From Rhodobacter sp. TJ_12 (GTDB lineage: Bacteria > Pseudomonadota > Alphaproteobacteria > Rhodobacterales > Rhodobacteraceae): a stretch of DNA of 51,090 bases. A program made the translations under genes and the position numbers. The DNA lies in NCBI RefSeq assembly GCF_020023995.1, contig NZ_NRRD01000024.1, positions 1 to 51,090 on the forward strand. The letters are read 5' to 3'. Under the pieces are notes generated by a model. The model was not told the DNA's origin. It searched no databases and saw only the letters and a list, made by a program, of their open reading frames with translations. Position 1 is the first letter of the stretch; every line of letters begins with the position of its first letter. Below, one piece after another: positions 16,611-24,801 of the stretch.

Positions 16611-17717
16611 TCAGGCGATATCCCCAAGAAGACGGGCCAGCGCGGCCTCAAGCTTGCGCCGATCAAGGGCCGAAAAATCGCGGTCGAGCTTGATTTCGAG
16701 ACGCCCGTTCGCGGCGGTACATTTCGCAGCCCCAAGCGGCGAGGCCACCTGAAACGTGGTCTTGGCACGCGCCGGGGGCCGGGCTTTGGAGGCACCCGGA
16801 TCAGGCGGCGGCGCCCCCTGCCCGGCCGTCTCTGCCTCCATCCCGGCCGCTTTGCGCAAAACCTCCAACTCGTCGGCCACCGAGCGGTTCTCCCAATCGC
16901 GCAACACTGCGTTGATCTGCGTAACCAGTTCGGGGCGTTCCTCGATCGCCGCCGCCAGCCTGAGCCCCAGCGCGCGTGGAATATGCGGCGCAAAGCGCAA
17001 AGCGTCGCCCAACCGATCCATCACCCGGATGAACTGCCGGATGTAGCTGCGCTTTTGGTAGCCCGCCGATTTGAACAGCTCGGCCACAGCGCGATCGGCA
17101 TCGCTTTCAGCCGTCTGCGGGTCGCGCGCATAGCTCAGCGCTAACATCGCCATTTCAGCAAAGGAAATGTCCTTGCGCACGAGGTTCTCGTCGACCATGC
17201 GCCGATAAAGCCCCTCCAGATTTTCCCCGCGGGGAAGAATGCCCGCCGGAATCTTGCCCCACCGCTCCGCGTCGCCGGTCTCGGCAAGAAGCGCCTTGTA
17301 GGCGGCAAGACGGCGGAACCCCTGCACCAGTTCGAACCGGCCATCCTCGCGCGCCTCGACACGGATCGGGTTCGACAGACCGATGTCGCGGATCGAGGCC
17401 ACCAGCTCGGCCAGTTCAAGGTCATCTCCCTTGGCGCGGTCGCGCACCAGCTTCCAGCTGTCGATTGCCTCAAGCGCCACCATGTCGACGATCAGACCGA
17501 GCCGCTTCATCCGAACATGCTCGGCGGCCAGCGCATCGTTTTCGGCACGGATCTTGTCCTCAAGCGCACGGCGGTCGCGCAACGCCTCGGCATTCTCGGA
17601 GATGGCGGCGGCCATCGGCGAGCGGCGCGGGGCAGGGGAGGGGGACGGGCGCTCCTTCCCCGCGGGGAAGGTCTCGTCTTCGGGCAGATCGATATCGAAG
17701 GTACGACGCTTTTTCAT
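16611..17717 (-). CDS. parB: ParB-like plasmid partition protein
   Basis: ParB binds centromere-like parS sites and works with ParA in plasmid segregation. The 368 residues have the ParB N-terminal domain (LAELVASIRDIGLSNPIRVE, FELVQGFRRLAAYKALL) and the arginine-rich patch in a family-typical place (YRRMVDENLVRKDISFAEMA). A helix-turn-helix region and a C-terminal dimerisation part follow. The start overlaps the parA stop as ATGA. Two parS-like palindromes lie inside its own coding sequence and one just past its stop; one encodes TFPAGK. Its mild difference from chromosomal ParB fits RepB/ParB of plasmids. Confidence 0.9.
   Translation of the reverse strand: MKKRRTFDIDLPEDETFPAGKERPSPSPAPRRSPMAAAISENAEALRDRRALEDKIRAENDALAAEHVRMKRLGLIVDMVALEAIDSWKLVRDRAKGDDLELAELVASIRDIGLSNPIRVEAREDGRFELVQGFRRLAAYKALLAETGDAERWGKIPAGILPRGENLEGLYRRMVDENLVRKDISFAEMAMLALSYARDPQTAESDADRAVAELFKSAGYQKRSYIRQFIRVMDRLGDALRFAPHIPRALGLRLAAAIEERPELVTQINAVLRDWENRSVADELEVLRKAAGMEAETAGQGAPPPDPGASKARPPARAKTTFQVASPLGAAKCTAANGRLEIKLDRDFSALDRRKLEAALARLLGDIA
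17223..17236. promoter_or_regulatory. parS-like palindrome 2 (inside parB)
   Basis: TTCCCCGCGGGGAA, a perfect 14-base core. In this copy it is read by the ribosome in another frame (LPRGE) than the others, so the DNA rather than the peptide is what is conserved. Confidence 0.7.
17654..17671. promoter_or_regulatory. parS-like palindrome 3 (inside parB)
   Basis: CCTTCCCCGCGGGGAAGG, the longest copy, a perfect 18-base palindrome, near the parB 5' end where it encodes TFPAGK. Confidence 0.75.
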
Positions 17718-19021
17718 TGCTCATCCTCCATCTTGTCCCACGCCGCCAGCATGCAGGATCTAAATTCCGCATAGGCGCGATCAAACGAGGCGCGGGCGCG
17801 GCGCCAGGTTTCGCGGGTCATGGTGCGATAGTCGATTTCATAGACCGACGAGAGAAACCGGCCCGACTGTTCGACCGCGCGCGTCATCTCGATCGGCTCC
17901 TTGCAGACGGTATCGCCAAAGACCTTGCAGAAAGCCTCATACATCGCGCGGTGCAATTCGTTGCCCGGCTCGTAGCGCGTCATCAAAAAGCGCATGTCGA
18001 TGAACGCCTTCGGCAGACGCATCTTCCCCGCGGGGAAGGTGCCGTCGAACCCCTGCGAAAGATCTTCGAGCGCCTCGGCCAACTGCCCGATGAACGAGGT
18101 GGTGCTGTCATATTCCCAATAACCGGGGCCCGACGGGATATAGAGCACATCGGCCGCAAAGACGGCGTTCATCGATTGATACCCGATGGCGGGGGGGCAG
18201 TCGAAGAGGATGATGTCATAGGCATCGTTCGACAGCGCATCGAGATAGCGCGAGACGGCCGCGAAAAAGGACCAGTCGGGGTTGAGATGGCGATACTGTG
18301 CGCTTGCAAATTCGACGAAGGCGGCATTGGCGCAGCTGGGCACAATATCGATGGTCGGCCAGGCGGTGGGCCGGATGAAGTCGGTCACGCGCAGATCGCC
18401 CAGACCCAGGTCCCGCACAGAAGCCGGCAGACGCCGCTGGGGCAGGGCGGCCCCGCTTTCGGCGGCGCGGGGCGCGGCATTCATCCGGTCGGTTTCATGC
18501 ACCAGATCGCGCGCGATGATCCCCCAAACCGTCAGTTCCTCACTGACATCATGCAGCCCCATCGAATGGGTCAGCGTGGCCTGCGGGTCAAAATCGACGA
18601 CCAGCACGCGATAGCCATCAAGCGCCGCCGCATGCGCCATGTGCAAAGCCACGGTCGATTTGCCCGCGCCGCCCTTGAAGTTCGAGATCGCCGCACGGAT
18701 CGCGCGCTTGCCGGCGGGACGTTTGGGCATGAGCGAGGTGCGGTTAATCTTCATCTTGCGCCGCAGCTCGTTGATCTCTGTCAGCGAAAACCAGCGCTGG
18801 CGCCCATCCTCCTCGACTTCCCCGCCGGGAAGGTCGGGATCGGCGGCGAAGCGCCCGCGGAAGGTCGACTGGTTGATCTTGAAGATCAGCTCCGACACCT
18901 CCCAGGACGAGAATCTGCGCAGGGTCTTTTCATGCTCGGGCGAGAAGGTCTGGCGTCGGATAAAGCCCTGCATCTTCAGTGACTGCGCCTGAAGAGCGGC
19001 GAGATCTTCGTGGGTGTACAT
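17714..19021 (-). CDS. parA: ParA-like plasmid partition ATPase
   Basis: This Walker-type ATPase moves plasmid copies apart with ParB. The frame is open to 19057, but the ATG at 19021 (MYTHEDLAALQAQSLKMQGF, 435 residues) has GGA at a good distance. The N-terminal 100 residues contain a helix-turn-helix-like part (FSLTEINELRRKM), as in type Ia ParA that repress their own operon. The deviant Walker A is KGGAGKST near residue 115. VVDFDPQATLTHSMG and the Walker B IILFDCPPAIG follow. Two parS-like palindromes lie in the gene, one perfect and one degenerate. It is first of parA-parB, divergent from the initiator gene. Confidence 0.93.
   Translation of the reverse strand: MYTHEDLAALQAQSLKMQGFIRRQTFSPEHEKTLRRFSSWEVSELIFKINQSTFRGRFAADPDLPGGEVEEDGRQRWFSLTEINELRRKMKINRTSLMPKRPAGKRAIRAAISNFKGGAGKSTVALHMAHAAALDGYRVLVVDFDPQATLTHSMGLHDVSEELTVWGIIARDLVHETDRMNAAPRAAESGAALPQRRLPASVRDLGLGDLRVTDFIRPTAWPTIDIVPSCANAAFVEFASAQYRHLNPDWSFFAAVSRYLDALSNDAYDIILFDCPPAIGYQSMNAVFAADVLYIPSGPGYWEYDSTTSFIGQLAEALEDLSQGFDGTFPAGKMRLPKAFIDMRFLMTRYEPGNELHRAMYEAFCKVFGDTVCKEPIEMTRAVEQSGRFLSSVYEIDYRTMTRETWRRARASFDRAYAEFRSCMLAAWDKMEDEQ
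18023..18038. promoter_or_regulatory. parS-like palindrome 4 (inside parA)
   Basis: CTTCCCCGCGGGGAAG, perfect 16-base copy in the parA coding sequence, encoding TFPAGK. Confidence 0.7.
18817..18832. promoter_or_regulatory. Degenerate parS-like palindrome 5 (inside parA)
   Basis: CTTCCCCGCCGGGAAG, one base from the consensus, near the 5' end of parA. It may be weak or decayed. Confidence 0.5.
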
Positions 19022-19078
19022 GCTCGATTCCATTGTCTGGACGTAGATTGTTTGCAATTTCTGAAATACGATGGATTT

Positions 19079-19122
19079 GGCAAAACTTCAAAACCTAAGT
19101 TATGCTTAGATCGTGTTTTGCC
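19079..19122. promoter_or_regulatory. Nested inverted repeats upstream of parA
   Basis: GGCAAAAC at 19079-19086 pairs with GTTTTGCC at 19115-19122, and CTAAG at 19095-19099 with CTTAG at 19105-19109. The position, about 60-100 bases before the parA start, suits an autoregulatory operator bound by ParA. Confidence 0.45.
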
Positions 19123-19257
19123 GAGATGCCCAAATTGTCCGGCTTTTCCAGGACCTATGCGATTCGGCAGTGAAGCCCTAAACACGACGGCGCAAGAGGT
19201 CTGGGCCGGCGCGCAGAAGCAAATATTGAGGTGACATGCGGCGCCCTCATCCAGAGA

Positions 19258-19308
19258 TTGAGGGGACAACACTGCCCCTATTAGGGGACACGGAGGATGT
19301 CCCCTAAT
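19258..19308. repeat. Iteron-like AGGGGACA repeats, candidate replication origin
   Basis: TTGAGGGGACA (19258-19268), TTAGGGGACA (19281-19290) and an inverted copy TGTCCCCTAA (19298-19307) lie in the parA/initiator gap. The first two are 22 bases apart, about two helical turns. The last two form a perfect 11-base hairpin with a 7-base loop. AT-richer DNA follows at 19309-19342. This is the best candidate for oriV. I saw no TTATCCACA DnaA box. The rest of 19123-19544 has no gene. Confidence 0.55.
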
Positions 19309-19544
19309 ACCATTAAGAACCTTTTCTTTTTGATTTTGAGAACGGGTTCGACAGATCCAAACTGCGGAATGCGCAAGCACCCCTTGACAGAATCGGCCAA
19401 CAGGACGCTAATGCCGACAACAAAACGAAAAACGCTTGGCGGTGGCGTAGAGAGTTGAGAAGCAACGTTCTTCGGAACTCTTTGCAGGATAACGACGTGA
19501 CTGCCAGTTCATAAGCGGTGGGGCATCGTCTCCGAGGGCAGGAC

Positions 19545-20210
19545 ATGTTGATGAAGAAGGCCGTCGGTCGCGGCGGGGCTACGCGCAAATACGATCTGCT
19601 GACGATCCTTGGCGTGCATGCGCTTTCGCAAGGGAAAACCTTGCAAAGGCAAACCCTGCGTCTCATCTGTCTGATCACTGCCCGCTATAATTGGCAAAAC
19701 GATCATCTCTCTGTCGGTCAAACTGAAATTGCGCGGCTTTGGTCGGTCGATACCCGAACGGTCAAGCGCGAGATGGCCGTCTTTCGCGAACGTGGCTGGC
19801 TGATCGAGAAGCGGCCCGCGGCGCGGGGACGGGTCACCGTCTACGGCCTTGGGATTTCGCAGATTCTGGAAGACACGCGCGCAAGTTGGGAAATGGTCGG
19901 CCCCGATCTGGTCAAGCGGCTCGATGGCCCGGTCGCCGAGGTCGAGGACAGTAAAGTGATACCATTTCCACAGGTGGCTTTGCCGGCAGGGGAGGGTGTC
20001 TGGCCCCGGATCGCGCGTCGCCTGCAGGAGGAAGACGCAAGTATCTACCGTGCGTGGTTTGCGGCTCTCGAAGTGGAAGAGATGGCAGAAGAGTTGTGGC
20101 TGCGGGCGCCTTCGGCATTTCATGCGACTTATGTGCGCACGCATCACATGTCACGTCTTGAGGCTGCCTTGGCATTGGAAGCGCCGGGATATGGGGTGCG
20201 CCTTAGCTGA
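19545..20210 (+). CDS. DnaA-like plasmid replication initiator
   Basis: The 221-residue product from ATG 19545 (MLMKKAVGRGGATRKYDLLT; GAGGGCAGG upstream) has a winged-helix-like N-terminal half (LSVGQTEIARLWSVDTRTVKR, EMAVFRERGWLIEKRPAARG). Its C-terminal 75 residues resemble DnaA domain I (WPRIARRLQEEDASIYRAWF, then LWLRAPSAFHATYVRTHH). No AAA+ domain exists. This composition is that of the DnaA-like replicases of Rhodobacterales plasmids. An earlier GTG at 19518 is possible. It is divergent from parAB with the iteron cluster between them, so the three genes form the replicon core. Confidence 0.8.
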   Translation: MLMKKAVGRGGATRKYDLLTILGVHALSQGKTLQRQTLRLICLITARYNWQNDHLSVGQTEIARLWSVDTRTVKREMAVFRERGWLIEKRPAARGRVTVYGLGISQILEDTRASWEMVGPDLVKRLDGPVAEVEDSKVIPFPQVALPAGEGVWPRIARRLQEEDASIYRAWFAALEVEEMAEELWLRAPSAFHATYVRTHHMSRLEAALALEAPGYGVRLS

Positions 20211-20359
20211 CGCCTCCGTTGTCAGGGCAGGCAGATCCGCAAATAGGATAAGGGCGGCTTGCCTTTCGTGAGCCGCGCTGTCAAATTCCCCGTGTCAGCC
20301 ATGCTGTGCATTGCCACAGCCCAGCCAGAGATTGCAGTCATGCATGAAAAGGCGCGCAT

Positions 20360-22195
20360 ATGGCGATTTCAGAACAGATGGGCACAGAGGCACCGGGGGC
20401 AGCGGCCGTTCCGGACCGGCGGGCAGGGCGCAAGCCGTCTTCGCCCTGGCGCATCCTGAAACCCGTGCGGGGGCAGATCCGGCTGGCGATGGCGATCTCG
20501 GCGGGCTCGGCGCTTTCTGCCCTCGGGGTGATGGTGTCGCTGATGCTGGTGGTCAGCGCGCTGCTAGAACGGCCGGGCACGATGCCCTGGGGCGCGCTTG
20601 GTGCGGCGGCGCTTTGCACCGTCGCATCCTATGCCGCCCGGCTCGGGGCCTTCAACCAGGCGCATTACGCGGCCTTCCGGCTTGAGCGGATCTTGCGCAT
20701 CGGTCTGGCGAACAGGCTGGCGCGGGTGTCTCTGGGTTATGTCGAGGCGCAGGGCGCGGGGGCGCTTGCCAAGGTCATCCATGACGACGTGAAGGCGCTG
20801 CATGTCTTTGTCGCCGACAGCACGCCGCTTTATGCCCGTGCCTATGTCACCCCGGTCGTGACCTTCGCGCTGCTTTTGCTGTTCGACTGGCGGCTGGCGC
20901 TGGTGGCGCTGGCGGTGCTGGCCCTGGGCTGGGGCATCCTGCGCGGGGCGCAGCGGCGGCGGCGCGACATGGTGCGGGCCTATAATGCGGCCCGCGAAAA
21001 GGTCAGCGCGGCGGTTGTGGAATATGTGCAGGCGATGCCTGTGGTGCGCAATTTCGACAGCGGCCAAAGCAGTTTCGGCCGCTATCAGGCGGCGCTGGAC
21101 GGCTATCTTGCGGTGATGCTTGACTGGTATCGGGCTGCGGGCTTTCCGGCGCGGTTCTCCTGGCTGATGCTGGGCCCGATGCCGACGCTGACGCTGGTGC
21201 TGGGCGCGGGGCTTTGGCTCAGCGCGATGGGCGATCTCTCGGTGCCGCGCTGGCTTGGGGTGCTTTTGGCCTGCACCGGCATGGCCGAGGCGATGATGCC
21301 GATGATGATGCTGCGCCACATGATCGAAAAGGTCGGGCTGAGCGTGGCGCGGATCGAGGAGGTGATGGCCGCCCCCGATCTGGATGATGCCGAGGCGACG
21401 CCCGGGCCGCTCGCCTTTGACCCCGCAGCGCCTGCACTGCGGTTTGACCGGGTGCGGTTTTCATATGCGCCGGACCTGCCCCCGGCGCTCGACGATGTCA
21501 GTTTCGAGGTCGCGCGCGGCAGCGTGACCGCGCTGGTCGGGCCTTCGGGCGCGGGCAAGACCACGGTGGCGCGTCTGGTGCCGCGGTTCTGGGATGTCAC
21601 CGCGGGCAAGATCGAGATCGGCGGCCATGACATCCGCAAGATCGGCGCCGAGCGGCTGATGCAACAGGTCGCCTTCGTGTTTCAGGAAAGCTTTCTTTTT
21701 GCCGACACCATCGCCGCGAATATCCGCATCGGCCGCCCCGAGGCCACCGAGGCCGAGGTGATCGCAGCCGCAAAAGCCGCGCAGGCCCATGATTTCATCA
21801 CCGCGCTGCCCCAGGGCTATGAGACTCGCGCGGGCGAACGCGGCGTGTTTCTTTCGGGCGGTCAGCGCCAGCGCATCGCCATTGCCCGGGCGCTGTTGCA
21901 AGATCGCCCGCTGCTGGTGCTGGACGAGGCGACGGCCTTTGCCGACCCGGAAAACGAGGCCGAGCTGATCGCGGCGCTGTCAGAGCTGATGCGCGGGCGC
22001 ACGGTGATCATGGTGGCGCATCGATTGGCGACGGTCCGCGATGCCGACCAGATACTTGTCTTTGAGCGCGGCTGCATCGTCGAGCGCGGCCGCCACGCGG
22101 CGCTGGTGGCGCAGGGCGGGCTTTATGCAAAGCTTTGGCAGAATTACGAAACCGCGCAAAACTGGTCGCTTGGCGCGGCCCGGGGGGGGATCTGA
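20360..22195 (+). CDS. ABC half-transporter, YbtP/IrtA-like
   Basis: This 611-residue half-transporter has a six-helix membrane domain (about residues 40-310) joined to an ATPase domain: Walker A GPSGAGKTT, Q-loop VFQESFLF, signature LSGGQRQRIAIARAL, Walker B LLVLDEATAFADPENEAE, switch MVAHRL. Paired with the next gene it should form a heterodimer like YbtPQ or IrtAB, which import ferric siderophores in several bacteria. It lacks the N-terminal siderophore-reductase domain of IrtA. Export of the siderophore is an alternative. The context favours a role with the siderophore. The gap 20211-20359 holds no gene. Confidence 0.85.
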   Translation: MAISEQMGTEAPGAAAVPDRRAGRKPSSPWRILKPVRGQIRLAMAISAGSALSALGVMVSLMLVVSALLERPGTMPWGALGAAALCTVASYAARLGAFNQAHYAAFRLERILRIGLANRLARVSLGYVEAQGAGALAKVIHDDVKALHVFVADSTPLYARAYVTPVVTFALLLLFDWRLALVALAVLALGWGILRGAQRRRRDMVRAYNAAREKVSAAVVEYVQAMPVVRNFDSGQSSFGRYQAALDGYLAVMLDWYRAAGFPARFSWLMLGPMPTLTLVLGAGLWLSAMGDLSVPRWLGVLLACTGMAEAMMPMMMLRHMIEKVGLSVARIEEVMAAPDLDDAEATPGPLAFDPAAPALRFDRVRFSYAPDLPPALDDVSFEVARGSVTALVGPSGAGKTTVARLVPRFWDVTAGKIEIGGHDIRKIGAERLMQQVAFVFQESFLFADTIAANIRIGRPEATEAEVIAAAKAAQAHDFITALPQGYETRAGERGVFLSGGQRQRIAIARALLQDRPLLVLDEATAFADPENEAELIAALSELMRGRTVIMVAHRLATVRDADQILVFERGCIVERGRHAALVAQGGLYAKLWQNYETAQNWSLGAARGGI

Positions 22196-23988
22196 TGGCG
22201 GTCATCGGCAAACAACCGGCCGGGCGGGCGGGGGCAAGTTCCTTTGCGACGACGTTCCGGCAACTGGCTGAAAGCGTCGGGCCGGAAGATGCACCTGGGC
22301 TGCGGCGCGCGCTTTTCGGGCTGATCGCGGCGGCGGCGCTGCAGGGGCTCGGGCTGGCGGTGATCGCGCCCCTTTTCACCGCCGCGGCGACGCCGGGCGG
22401 GCTTGATCGGGCGCTTTCGTGGTTTGCCGCCCTGCTTTTGCTTATGGGCGCGGCCTCGGCGCTGCGCTGGCGCGCGCAGGGCTTCGATTTCGACGGACGG
22501 ATGGTGCGGGCGACCTGGCGGTTGCGCAGCCGTCTGGGCGCGAAGCTGCGCGAGATCCCGCTCGAACAGCTTCAGGATAAGCGCGCGGGCGAAATGAACG
22601 CGGTCGTCTTGGGCAATGTCGACGAAAACCTGCTTTATGCGCTGACCGTGCTCAATCTGGTCTTTGCCGCGGTCATTACGCCGTTTTGCGCGGCGCTGGG
22701 GCTTATGCTGTTCGACTGGCGGCTGGGGCTTTTGCTGCTGGCGGTGTTTCCGGCGATCGTGCCGCTTTACCGCTGGCGACGTCCGGCGCTGGGGCGCGGC
22801 AAGCGCATCTTGGCACAGGCGCATCAGGAGGCAAGCGCCGATGTGCTGGAATATACGCAGGGGCTGGCGATCCTGCGCGCCGCGGGGCGGGCAGGCGAAA
22901 AGGCGGCCCGGCTCTCGCAGACCTTTGAAAAGCTTGAGGCGATTCAGGTCTTTGGCCATCGAAAAGGGGCCAAGCCGAACATCCTGGTGGCCAGCGTGGT
23001 CGAACTGGGGCTGCTGGCCGTCCTGATGATCGGGGTTTTTCTGGTGACGCAGGGAAGCCTTGCGCCGGCGGCGCTTGGGGCGGTTTTCGTGATCGTGGTG
23101 CGGCTCTCGGAGCCGCTGTCGACCTTCATCCTTTACACCGCGATGCTTGAGGTGATGGAGGCCGCGCTGGAACGGATCGGCACGCTTCTGGCGATGGCGC
23201 CCCTGCCGCAGCGGACGCCTGCGGCGATGCCAACCCGCCATGACATCCGTTTCGATGCGGTCAGCTTCACCCATGCCCGGGCCGAGACGCCCACAATTCG
23301 CGATTTCAGCGCCGTGTTGCCCGAGCATTCGCTGACCGCGCTGGTCGGGCCCTCGGGGTGTGGCAAGACCACGCTGACACGGCTCCTGCTGCGTCATTTC
23401 GACCCGCAGGAAGGGGCGGTGCAGATCGGCGGCCTCGATCTGCGGCAGATCCCGGCCGAACAGCTCAACGATCTGATTTCGGTGGTGTTTCAGGACGTCT
23501 ATCTGTTCAATGACACGGTGCTGGCAAACATCCGCATGGGCCGGCCCGATGCCACCGAAGCCGAGGTGCGGGCCGCGGCACAGGCGGCGCAATGTCTCGA
23601 TTTCATCGAACGGTTGCCGCAGGGCTGGCAGACGCCTCTGGGCGAGATTGGCGGCCGGCTTTCGGGCGGCGAGCGGCAACGCATTTCGATCGCGCGGGCC
23701 TTGCTCAAGGATGCGCCGATCGTCGTTCTGGACGAGCCGACAGCCGCGCTTGATACCGAAAGCGAATTGGCGGTGCAGCGGGCGCTGGATGCGCTGGTGG
23801 CCCGCAAGACGGTAATCGTGATCGCGCATCGGCTTTCGACGATTGTCGGCGCGGATCAGATCCTGGTCATCGAGGGAGGGCAGCTCGTGCAGGCGGGGCG
23901 GCATGCCGCGCTTCTGGACGCGGGCGGGCGCTATGCGCGGATGTGGGCGGCGCAGGGGGCGGTAAAACGCTGGTCGGTCGGGCAGTAA
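22195..23988 (+). CDS. ABC half-transporter, YbtQ/IrtB-like
   Basis: This is the second half-transporter; its ATG at 22195 overlaps the previous stop by one base (TGATG). The 597 residues have six membrane helices, then Walker A GPSGCGKTT, Q-loop VFQDVYLFNDTV, signature LSGGERQRISIARAL, Walker B IVVLDEPTAALDTESE and switch IAHRL. Both ATPase sites of the predicted heterodimer look catalytic, although the first protein has DEATAFAD instead of DEATxxLD. It converges with the fepC stop with no gap. Confidence 0.87.
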   Translation: MAVIGKQPAGRAGASSFATTFRQLAESVGPEDAPGLRRALFGLIAAAALQGLGLAVIAPLFTAAATPGGLDRALSWFAALLLLMGAASALRWRAQGFDFDGRMVRATWRLRSRLGAKLREIPLEQLQDKRAGEMNAVVLGNVDENLLYALTVLNLVFAAVITPFCAALGLMLFDWRLGLLLLAVFPAIVPLYRWRRPALGRGKRILAQAHQEASADVLEYTQGLAILRAAGRAGEKAARLSQTFEKLEAIQVFGHRKGAKPNILVASVVELGLLAVLMIGVFLVTQGSLAPAALGAVFVIVVRLSEPLSTFILYTAMLEVMEAALERIGTLLAMAPLPQRTPAAMPTRHDIRFDAVSFTHARAETPTIRDFSAVLPEHSLTALVGPSGCGKTTLTRLLLRHFDPQEGAVQIGGLDLRQIPAEQLNDLISVVFQDVYLFNDTVLANIRMGRPDATEAEVRAAAQAAQCLDFIERLPQGWQTPLGEIGGRLSGGERQRISIARALLKDAPIVVLDEPTAALDTESELAVQRALDALVARKTVIVIAHRLSTIVGADQILVIEGGQLVQAGRHAALLDAGGRYARMWAAQGAVKRWSVGQ

Positions 23989-24801
23989 TCAGCGTGCGAC
24001 GATCAGCGGCGTGTGACTGATCGGATCGTCAAGGATAACGGCCTCAAGCCCGAAGACCTGCCGCAGCAGGCCGGGGGTCATGAGCCGGGCCGGAGGGCCC
24101 TCGGCCACCACCCGGCCCGCCGCCATCACCACCAGATGGTCTGCATAACGGCAGGCCTGGTTGAGATCGTGCAGCACCGCGACGATGGTGCGGCCCTGAT
24201 CGCGGTTGAGACGCTGCAACAGTTCCAGCAGTTCCAGCTGATGTGCGATGTCAAGGAAGGTCGTCGGTTCGTCCAGCAGTAAGATCGGCGTCTGCTGGGC
24301 CAGCACCAGCGCAATCCAGACCCGCTGCCGCTGCCCGCCCGATAGCGCGCCGACTTCGGTCTGTGCCAGATCGGTCACGCCGGTCGCTGCCATCGCCTCT
24401 GCGACGATGCGGGCATCTTCGGGACTCCACTGCCGGAACGGCCCCTGATACGGATAGCGTCCGCGCGCCACCAGATCCTCGACGGTGATCCCGGACGGCG
24501 CTTGCGCGCTTTGCGGCAAAAGCCCGATCTGCTGGGCGAGCCGCCGCGCGGGCAGCCGCGCGATGACCTGACCGTCCAGCAGCACCTGCCCGGCCTGCGG
24601 TGGCAAAAGATTGCACAGCCCGCGCAGAAGCGTCGATTTCCCGCAGCCATTTGGCCCGAGGATGACGGAAAACCGCCCCTCAGGCACCGCAAGCGAGACC
24701 TCGGCACAGATCTTGCGACCCGCATAGCCCAGCTGTAAGGCCTGCGTTTTCAAGCGGCTTTGCGCCCCGGTTTTGGCAGCGCCTTTCCCTTCGTCCCTCA
24801 T
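23989..24801 (-). CDS. fepC: Ferric siderophore ABC importer ATPase (FepC/FecE type)
   Basis: This cytoplasmic ATPase drives the FepDG permease. The ATG at 24801 (MRDEGKGAAKTGAQSRLKTQ, 270 residues) overlaps the permease stop as ATGA. Walker A GPNGCGKST, the family motif RGRYPYQGPFRQW, signature LSGGQRQRVWIALVLAQ, Walker B ILLLDEPTTFLDIAHQLE and switch VLHDLNQA are all intact and typical of FepC/FecE. It is last in a four-gene minus-strand operon fepB-D-G-C. Confidence 0.95.
   Translation of the reverse strand: MRDEGKGAAKTGAQSRLKTQALQLGYAGRKICAEVSLAVPEGRFSVILGPNGCGKSTLLRGLCNLLPPQAGQVLLDGQVIARLPARRLAQQIGLLPQSAQAPSGITVEDLVARGRYPYQGPFRQWSPEDARIVAEAMAATGVTDLAQTEVGALSGGQRQRVWIALVLAQQTPILLLDEPTTFLDIAHQLELLELLQRLNRDQGRTIVAVLHDLNQACRYADHLVVMAAGRVVAEGPPARLMTPGLLRQVFGLEAVILDDPISHTPLIVAR

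Noticed and set aside
22144-23904. Long minus-strand frame of 586 codons opposite the second half-transporter
   Set aside because: Shadow of an intact ABC transporter gene; His/Arg/Gln-rich with no motifs.
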